Shown here in pieces: positions 1-3,957 of a stretch of DNA of 6,138 bases. Location: assembly GCA_013298675.1 (NCBI GenBank), contig JAAFIJ010000170.1, forward strand, positions 1 to 6,138, written 5' to 3'. The translations under genes and the position numbers were made by a program. Position 1 is the first letter of the stretch; each line of letters begins with the position of its first letter. The notes under the pieces were generated by a model. It was not told where the DNA came from. It did no database searches and saw nothing but the letters and a program-made list of their open reading frames with translations. Origin of the DNA: Rhodobacterales bacterium (GTDB lineage Bacteria > Pseudomonadota > Alphaproteobacteria > Rhodobacterales > Rhodobacteraceae).

Positions 1-1056
1 ATCTACGGCCTGAAGCGTTTCCGTCAGGGTGCCAATCTGGTTGACCTTGACCAACATCGAGTTGGCGCAACCGCCAGCAATGCCTTCGGCCAAGCGACGT
101 GGGTTGGTCACGAACAGATCGTCGCCTACCAGTTGAACCTTGTCGCCCAAAGTGTCGGTCAACAGTTTCCAGCCCGCCCAGTCATCTTCGGAACAGCCAT
201 CTTCAATGGAGAAAATAGGATAGTCTTTGGCCAGACCTGCAAGGAAGGCGACGTTTTCTTCAATGCTCAAAGATTTGCCTTCGCCCTTCATCTCATACCG
301 GCCACCCTTAAAGTATTCGGTCGCCGCACAATCAAGCGCCAGATAGATGTCCTCGCCCGGACGATAGCCCGCCTTTTCGATGGATTTCAAAATGAAATCA
401 AGCGCATCTCGGGCAGAGCTAAGGTTTGGCGCAAAGCCACCCTCGTCGCCGATCCCGGTGTTGTGGCCCGCATTTTGAAGTTCTTTTTTCAAGGTGTGAA
501 ACACCTCGGACCCCATTCGAATGGCTTCACGAATGTTTGACGCCCCGATGGGCATGATCATGAATTCTTGAATATCAATTGGGTTATCAGCATGTTCGCC
601 GCCGTTGATGATGTTCATCATCGGTACAGGCAAAACCCGCGCCGAGGTGCCACCGATATAGCGGTACAAGGGTTGGGCCGTGAATTCCGCTGCTGCTTTG
701 GCCACAGCCAGACTGACACCCAAAATCGCATTCGCACCTAGGCGCGATTTGTTGGGCGTGCCGTCCATTTCAATCATCGTGCGGTCAATGCCGACCTGCT
801 CTGTCGCATCAAAACCCACCAATTCCTCTGCGATCTCACCGTTGACTGCCGCAACCGCCTCTAGCACGCCTTTGCCCATATAGCGCGTCTTATCGTTATC
901 GCGGCGCTCGTTGGCTTCATGCGCGCCGGTCGACGCACCCGATGGAACCGCCGCGCGACCCATGGCACCGCTTTCAATGGTGACATCTACCTCAACTGTC
1001 GGATTTCCACGGCTATCGAGGATCTCACGGGCGTGAATGTCGATGATGGTACTCAT
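1..1056 (-). CDS. eno: Enolase (2-phosphoglycerate dehydratase), C-terminus cut off by the window
   Basis: Enolase interconverts 2-phosphoglycerate and phosphoenolpyruvate in cytosolic glycolysis and gluconeogenesis, and needs Mg2+. The 352 visible codons start with the classic enolase N-terminus (HAREILDSRGNPTVEV, from residue 8). The flexible substrate loop GAST is at 40-43. By alignment to family knowledge, catalytic residues are E164 (in DIQEF), E205 (in GDEGGFAPN) and K337 (in LVKVNQIGT), and the Mg ligands are D242, E285 and D312. All expected residues are present, so the gene looks functional. Bacterial enolases run to about 425 residues, so roughly 70 C-terminal residues lie beyond the left edge. 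The ATG at 1056 is well supported: AAGGAG at 1068-1063 sits six bases before it, and the protein begins where family members do. It follows the DMT transporter by 97 bases on the same strand, with no convincing terminator between them. Confidence 0.98.
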   Translation of the reverse strand, partial: MSTIIDIHAREILDSRGNPTVEVDVTIESGAMGRAAVPSGASTGAHEANERRDNDKTRYMGKGVLEAVAAVNGEIAEELVGFDATEQVGIDRTMIEMDGTPNKSRLGANAILGVSLAVAKAAAEFTAQPLYRYIGGTSARVLPVPMMNIINGGEHADNPIDIQEFMIMPIGASNIREAIRMGSEVFHTLKKELQNAGHNTGIGDEGGFAPNLSSARDALDFILKSIEKAGYRPGEDIYLALDCAATEYFKGGRYEMKGEGKSLSIEENVAFLAGLAKDYPIFSIEDGCSEDDWAGWKLLTDTLGDKVQLVGDDLFVTNPRRLAEGIAGGCANSMLVKVNQIGTLTETLQAVD

Positions 1057-1080
1057 TGGGTTCTCCTTGGTCTGGTGGGG

Positions 1081-1118
1081 CTAAGTCGAGCTGATCGAGC
1101 TCAGGCAGGTCTAAGTCG
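1081..1118. repeat. Spaced 8-bp direct repeat flanking a small inverted repeat in the eno leader
   Basis: On the plus strand CTAAGTCG occurs at 1081-1088 and again at 1111-1118, exactly 30 bases apart. Between them lies an inverted repeat, GAGCT at 1088-1092 and AGCTC at 1098-1102 with a five-base loop. The block lies between the first transporter's stop and the eno ribosome-binding site, so it falls in the eno leader or promoter-proximal DNA. A spacing near three helical turns would suit a dimeric regulator, but this is inference, and eight-base repeats can arise by chance. I see no convincing -35/-10 pair for eno here; a TATAAA on the minus strand at 1146-1141 has no good -35 partner. Confidence 0.35.
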
Positions 1119-1153
1119 GGGATAATGGCCGCTGTTTAACTTTATATGACACT

Positions 1154-2041
1154 CTAGGAAAGGGTCTGTTTCTGCGCCTTTTTGCGGGCTTGCTCTCGGG
1201 CAAAAGCATAAATACCGGACAAGATAATGATCGCGGCACCAATCAGTGTCAGGGCGTTTGGACGTTCCCCGAAGACCGTTGCACCAATCGCCATTGCAAA
1301 AACCAACCGGGTATAGCGAAACGGGGCCACAACGGATACCTCGCCCGTTCGGGTCGCAGCAATTATCGCCCAGTAACCAGCGGTTCCAAACACCAATGCA
1401 CCCACCAAAACCAAGGTTTCCCACCCGTCAGGCATCCTAACACCGCCGGAAAAGGCCATCATCAAAATGCCCAAGGTGGAAACCGCCATCATTCCCCAAG
1501 CGGACACTTGCGCGTTTGAACATGATTTTGGGATCATTCGAGCCGCCAGATCACGCAAAGCTAGACCTGCAACGGTTACCAGCACCCAAAGGGCCTGAGC
1601 ACTGAAACCGTCGCTTGTCGGTTGAATAACCAGCATGACCCCAAGAAAACCTAAGGCAATCGCAGTCCACCTGCGCCAGCCTACTTGTTCCGACATAAAC
1701 AGCGCCGCACCCAAGGTGATCGCAAGCGGAAGCGCCTGCAATACGGCCGATACTGTCGTCAAGGGCACCACCGACAGCGCAATGACATAACCCAAAGTAC
1801 CAACCATTTCGCCGATATTTCGAGCGACGACAGCCGGGTGCCGGGCCACTGCCACAAAAACCCCATGACCATGAGAGCGTGCAATCAAGACAAAGACCAA
1901 CGCGCCGAACGCGCCCGAGGCAAAAACCACTTGCCCGACAGGCAAGTCGACCACAGCCCATTTCAGGAACATGTCTTCGACCGCAAACAGCGCCATCGAC
2001 AGCACCATCAGAACGATGCCACGAAAGTTCTCGCTCGCCAC
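1154..2041 (-). CDS. EamA-domain drug/metabolite transporter (DMT) family permease
   Basis: Inner-membrane permease of the DMT superfamily, which moves small metabolites or amino-acid-like compounds; the substrate cannot be read from sequence. The 295-residue length and about ten hydrophobic segments (roughly 7-25, 36-53, 73-91, 95-115, 123-139, 147-163, 179-197, 207-227, 239-257, 263-281) fit two tandem five-helix EamA repeats. The second repeat ends in the typical pattern: APFRYTRLVFA near 239-249, the FGE motif at 257-259, then IGAAIIILSGIYAF (267-280). The tail is basic (EQARKKAQKQ), as expected for a cytoplasmic C-terminus. The start is GTG at 2041-2039, one base after the TAG of the upstream regulator gene; the Shine-Dalgarno is weak (an AGGG overlapping that stop), so translational coupling is likely. 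In-frame ATG codons at residues 12 and 16 are possible but would cut into helix 1. Enolase follows 97 bases downstream. Confidence 0.9.
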   Translation of the reverse strand: MASENFRGIVLMVLSMALFAVEDMFLKWAVVDLPVGQVVFASGAFGALVFVLIARSHGHGVFVAVARHPAVVARNIGEMVGTLGYVIALSVVPLTTVSAVLQALPLAITLGAALFMSEQVGWRRWTAIALGFLGVMLVIQPTSDGFSAQALWVLVTVAGLALRDLAARMIPKSCSNAQVSAWGMMAVSTLGILMMAFSGGVRMPDGWETLVLVGALVFGTAGYWAIIAATRTGEVSVVAPFRYTRLVFAMAIGATVFGERPNALTLIGAAIIILSGIYAFAREQARKKAQKQTLS

Positions 2042-2042
2042 C

Positions 2043-2453
2043 CTAGCGCTGCTTGATCGGAATGGCTAACAGCTCTAGCCTGTGGCCGATCAGCTCATAT
2101 CCCAACCGTGCCGCGATTTTCACCTGAAGCGCCTCTAGGTCGGGGTCGGAAAATTCGATCACCTGTCCGGATTCGACGTCGATCAGATGGTCATGATGCG
2201 CGCGCTCTGCGTCTTCATAACGTGCTCGTCCATCACCGAATTCCAGCTTCTCCAAAATTCCCTCTGCCTCAAAGGTTTTAACCGTGCGGTATACCGTCGC
2301 GAGCGAGATTTTGGGATCAATCTTTGACGCCCGTGCATACAGCTCTTCGACATGAGGATGGTCTTTCGACGCGCCGATGACCTGCGCCACGACCCGCCGT
2401 TGCCCGGTCATCCGAAGCCCTTTCGCCTCGCATCTTTCGATGATCGCCGTCAT
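2043..2453 (-). CDS. mur: Fur/Mur-family metal-responsive transcriptional regulator
   Basis: Cytoplasmic dimeric DNA-binding repressor of the ferric uptake regulator family. The 136 residues match the family length. The N-terminal winged helix carries GLRMTGQRRVVAQVI (12-26), then the helix-turn-helix with recognition helix SLATVYRTVKTF (50-61). The dimerisation domain has the metal-binding HHDHL block (86-90) with likely ligands H34, E80, H87, H89 and E100. The two cysteines that Escherichia coli Fur uses for structural zinc just after HHDHLI are replaced by aspartate and serine (IDVES, 91-95). That form, with the HRLEL block near 124-128, is typical of alphaproteobacterial Fur/Mur proteins, several of which sense manganese rather than iron. 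It is not Irr-like or Zur-like. The ATG at 2453 has TTGAGG five bases upstream. The DMT transporter gene follows almost immediately. Family membership is very secure; the Mn-versus-Fe assignment is inference. Confidence 0.93.
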   Translation of the reverse strand: MTAIIERCEAKGLRMTGQRRVVAQVIGASKDHPHVEELYARASKIDPKISLATVYRTVKTFEAEGILEKLEFGDGRARYEDAERAHHDHLIDVESGQVIEFSDPDLEALQVKIAARLGYELIGHRLELLAIPIKQR

Positions 2454-2636
2454 AGATGCCTCAAGCGGATAGGGGTGTGCAAAACAGGGTGTTCTGTCAT
2501 GGCTTTACGCCAAGTGCCGCCGCTCGGCCAGTGTTTTCGCTGTCATTCCACTTGCAGTCTCTGGTGTTTGCACGCGTTTTAGCGGCAAGTCTGCAACGGG
2601 TGGCAAGTTGGCCAAAATGGTCCGCGAATTGGGGGA
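2454..2636. promoter_or_regulatory. Divergent intergenic region between the Fur/Mur gene and the second DMT gene
   Basis: This 183-base spacer must hold the leftward promoter of the regulator-transporter pair and, unless transcription starts elsewhere, the rightward promoter of the second transporter. I cannot pick a convincing -35/-10 pair on either strand. It contains a GGCAAGT direct repeat (2584-2590 and 2602-2608, 18 bases apart) and two TTGCA-type elements (near 2553 and 2565), but no clear palindrome that I would call a Fur or Mur operator. No coding sequence is apparent in it. Confidence 0.45.
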
Positions 2637-3527
2637 ATGGCTGTGACGATACGTAAGGATCGCTTGGATGGGCTGGGTTTGGCCGCCTTGCTTGGTGTGC
2701 AGCTGTTGTTTGCTTTTAACCAAGCGATTGTGAAAATCGTCAACACGGGAATTCAACCCGTGTTTTTTGCGGGCCTTCGATCCATTCTAGCTGTTGGATG
2801 CGTTTGGGGGTGGATTTATTGGCGCGGTCTGTCACCCAACATTCGCAAACAGGATCTGGGGGCAGGCATCGCAATTGGCGTGGTTTTCTCCATAGAATTC
2901 CTGTGCCTGTTCATGGCGCTGGATTTGACCAGCATTGGGCGGGCCTCGGTGATCTTTTACTCAATGCCGATCTGGTTGACGGTTTTGGCGCATTTTGGAT
3001 TGCCGAATGAAAAGATCACCCAAACCAAGGCGGTGGGTCTGTTATTGGCATTTGCCGGAACCGCGTGGGCGATTCTGTCGCGCAGCGGATCGGGGCAGGC
3101 GGCGTTCGCGGGCGATCTTTATGCCTTGGGCGGTGCTTTGGGTTGGGCTGGAACGGCTTTCTTGGCCCGCAAGACCACGTTACGTGTCGCGGGCCCAGAG
3201 GCGCAATTGTTTTGGATGGTGCTTGTTTCGGGTCCGCTTCTGTTGCTTGCCGCACCGCTTTTCGGCCCGTTACTTCGCGATATTCAGACGGTGCATTGGT
3301 TCTGGCTGATTTTCCAAGCGGTGGTTGTCGTGGTGGGTGGTTTTATCAGTTGGCTGTGGTTGCTTTCGGTCTATCCGACTTCGACTGTTGCCAGCTTTTC
3401 CTTCCTGACCCCGATTTTTGCGATCACATTGGGCCATTTTGTTTTTGGCGAAGTGTTGTCTTTGCAACTGTTGTTCGCGGCAGCCTTGGTTGGGTTGGGA
3501 ATCATTTTGATCAACCGTGTGCGCTGA
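2637..3527 (+). CDS. EamA-domain DMT-family transporter (second, divergent copy)
   Basis: Inner-membrane permease of the drug/metabolite transporter superfamily; substrate unknown. The 296 residues form about ten hydrophobic segments (roughly 14-34, 40-60, 73-93, 102-120, 131-148, 158-176, 187-208, 219-241, 249-270, 276-294), consistent with two EamA repeats. The first repeat shows the LTSIGRASVIFYSMPIWLTVL pattern (97-117), with a helix ending in a proline-containing turn. The second ends with YPTSTVASFSFLTPIFAI (246-263), an FGE at 270-272 and a final glycine-rich helix. It is clearly the same superfamily as the minus-strand transporter but too dissimilar to be a recent duplicate. The ATG at 2637 is preceded by GGGGGA with almost no spacer; the GTG at 2643 (residue 3) would have a better six-base spacer, so the true start may be two codons later. 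An in-frame stop at 2580 and the lack of ATG/GTG/TTG in between exclude a longer N-terminus by ordinary start codons. Confidence 0.9.
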   Translation: MAVTIRKDRLDGLGLAALLGVQLLFAFNQAIVKIVNTGIQPVFFAGLRSILAVGCVWGWIYWRGLSPNIRKQDLGAGIAIGVVFSIEFLCLFMALDLTSIGRASVIFYSMPIWLTVLAHFGLPNEKITQTKAVGLLLAFAGTAWAILSRSGSGQAAFAGDLYALGGALGWAGTAFLARKTTLRVAGPEAQLFWMVLVSGPLLLLAAPLFGPLLRDIQTVHWFWLIFQAVVVVVGGFISWLWLLSVYPTSTVASFSFLTPIFAITLGHFVFGEVLSLQLLFAAALVGLGIILINRVR

Positions 3528-3544
3528 ACGGGGTCGCGCACCAC

Positions 3545-3592
3545 GGCATGTGGCAAGGCTACACTTGTGATTAACCTTTAGGACCACATGCC
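3545..3592. repeat. Perfect 9-bp inverted repeat downstream of the second DMT gene
   Basis: GGCATGTGG at 3545-3553 is exactly complementary to CCACATGCC at 3584-3592, with a 30-base loop. Inside the loop AAGG (3555-3558) can pair with CCTT (3575-3578), so the folded RNA could be an interrupted stem. It starts 18 bases after the transporter's TGA, where a terminator would be expected. However, no T-tract follows at once; the nearest, six T, is 20 bases past the second arm. It could be a weak or Rho-assisted terminator, or a protein-binding site. The arms also allow a shorter alternative hairpin, CCAC/GTGG (3541-3553). Confidence 0.5.
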
Positions 3593-3715
3593 AAATTGCC
3601 CGAAATATTGGATTTTTTCCCAGAACGCCTGTGGATTTGTTCCCAGACTTTTCAGTTTGTTCAAATTCAGGCGATGATACAAAGCCACGACCCCTAGAAG
3701 ACTGCTGCCGGTCAA

Positions 3716-3731
3716 GCACAAAATGTAGTGT
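3716..3731. promoter_or_regulatory. Candidate NrdR box upstream of nrdJ
   Basis: The 16 bases GCACAAAATGTAGTGT match the established NrdR-box consensus (ACACWATATATWGTGT) at 13 of 16 positions, including the CAC and GTGT ends. NrdR is the ATP/dATP-sensing zinc-ribbon/ATP-cone repressor of ribonucleotide reductase genes, and the next gene downstream encodes one. TATAAG at 3731-3736 overlaps the right end and could be a -10 element, so bound NrdR would block initiation; I see no good -35 to go with it. NrdR usually binds paired boxes about three helical turns apart. I do not find a good second box at that spacing; a near-palindrome CGAAAATATTCG (3738-3749) sits two turns away centre to centre. 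The box is about 230 bases before the nrdJ start, implying a leader near 200 bases. Confidence 0.6.
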
Positions 3732-3913
3732 ATAAGTCGAAAATATTCGTTGCCGTTTGATGCAATATCGGCGAGTTTGCTGAAGCGGGTTTTGAAGCAT
3801 TCATCTTTTGATGCGAAGCGATCACGTGAGGCGCAGATCAAGGCGGAGGGAAGCAACCCTTATCCCTAGATATTCGACCTTCATGTGCTTCCCGTACAGG
3901 ATTTAACGCAGGA

Positions 3914-3933
3914 CGGCGCTGGTAAAAGCGCCG
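3914..3933 (+). other. GC-rich leader hairpin just upstream of nrdJ
   Basis: CGGCGCT (3914-3920) and AGCGCCG (3927-3933) form a perfect 7-bp stem closing the six-base loop GGTAAA. It lies 12 bases before the G-rich Shine-Dalgarno region of nrdJ. It lacks a T-tract, so it is not a standard terminator. In the mRNA it could stabilise the 5' region or affect ribosome access, but that is inference. Confidence 0.5.
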
Positions 3934-3944
3934 CAGCAAGCTTT

Positions 3945-3954
3945 GGGGACGGGG
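3945..3954 (+). promoter_or_regulatory. Ribosome-binding site of nrdJ
   Basis: The stretch GGGGACGGGG lies three to seven bases before the ATG at 3958, depending on which G block pairs with 16S rRNA. It is G-rich rather than the canonical GGAGG. It supports the ATG at 3958 as the start, together with the family-like N-terminus MKIERKFTTE. Confidence 0.6.
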
Positions 3955-3957
3955 CAA

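Larger units (their letters stand above)
3528..3957. other. 430-base non-coding gap upstream of nrdJ
   Basis: Between the second transporter and nrdJ I see no convincing gene. An open frame on the minus strand (3856-3578, TTG start, 92 codons) and a 31-codon plus-strand frame (3811-3906, arginine-rich, no Shine-Dalgarno) have no recognisable motifs and are probably chance. The gap contains, in order, a 9-bp inverted repeat after the transporter stop, a run of six T (3613-3618), a candidate NrdR box, an AT-rich near-palindrome (3738-3749), and a GC-rich hairpin next to the nrdJ ribosome-binding site. I looked for B12-riboswitch landmarks and a tRNA and did not find them. Confidence 0.6.

Noticed and set aside
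133..540. Plus-strand open frame antisense to enolase
   Set aside because: It is a shadow of the eno coding strand; the minus-strand frame has full enolase motifs.
3628..3637. DnaA-box-like TGTGGATTT suggesting a replication origin
   Set aside because: A single imperfect match without clustered boxes or an AT-rich unwinding region.
3650..3680. tRNA-like T-loop (GTTCAAATTC)
   Set aside because: Flanking bases do not form the T-stem, and no acceptor or anticodon arm can be found.
3578..3856. Minus-strand 92-codon open frame in the gap before nrdJ
   Set aside because: TTG start, no recognisable domain, overlaps the NrdR-box region and inverted repeat, and has an unremarkable composition; more likely a chance open frame.
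3811..3906. Plus-strand 31-codon frame, arginine-rich, as a leader peptide of nrdJ
   Set aside because: No Shine-Dalgarno before its ATG, no run of regulatory codons linked to nucleotide or B12 metabolism, and no attenuator structure that fits.
3528..3957. Cobalamin riboswitch upstream of the B12-dependent enzyme
   Set aside because: The B12-box and core landmarks of the family are not visible. Such riboswitches usually control B12-independent isozymes or transport genes, not the B12-dependent enzyme itself.
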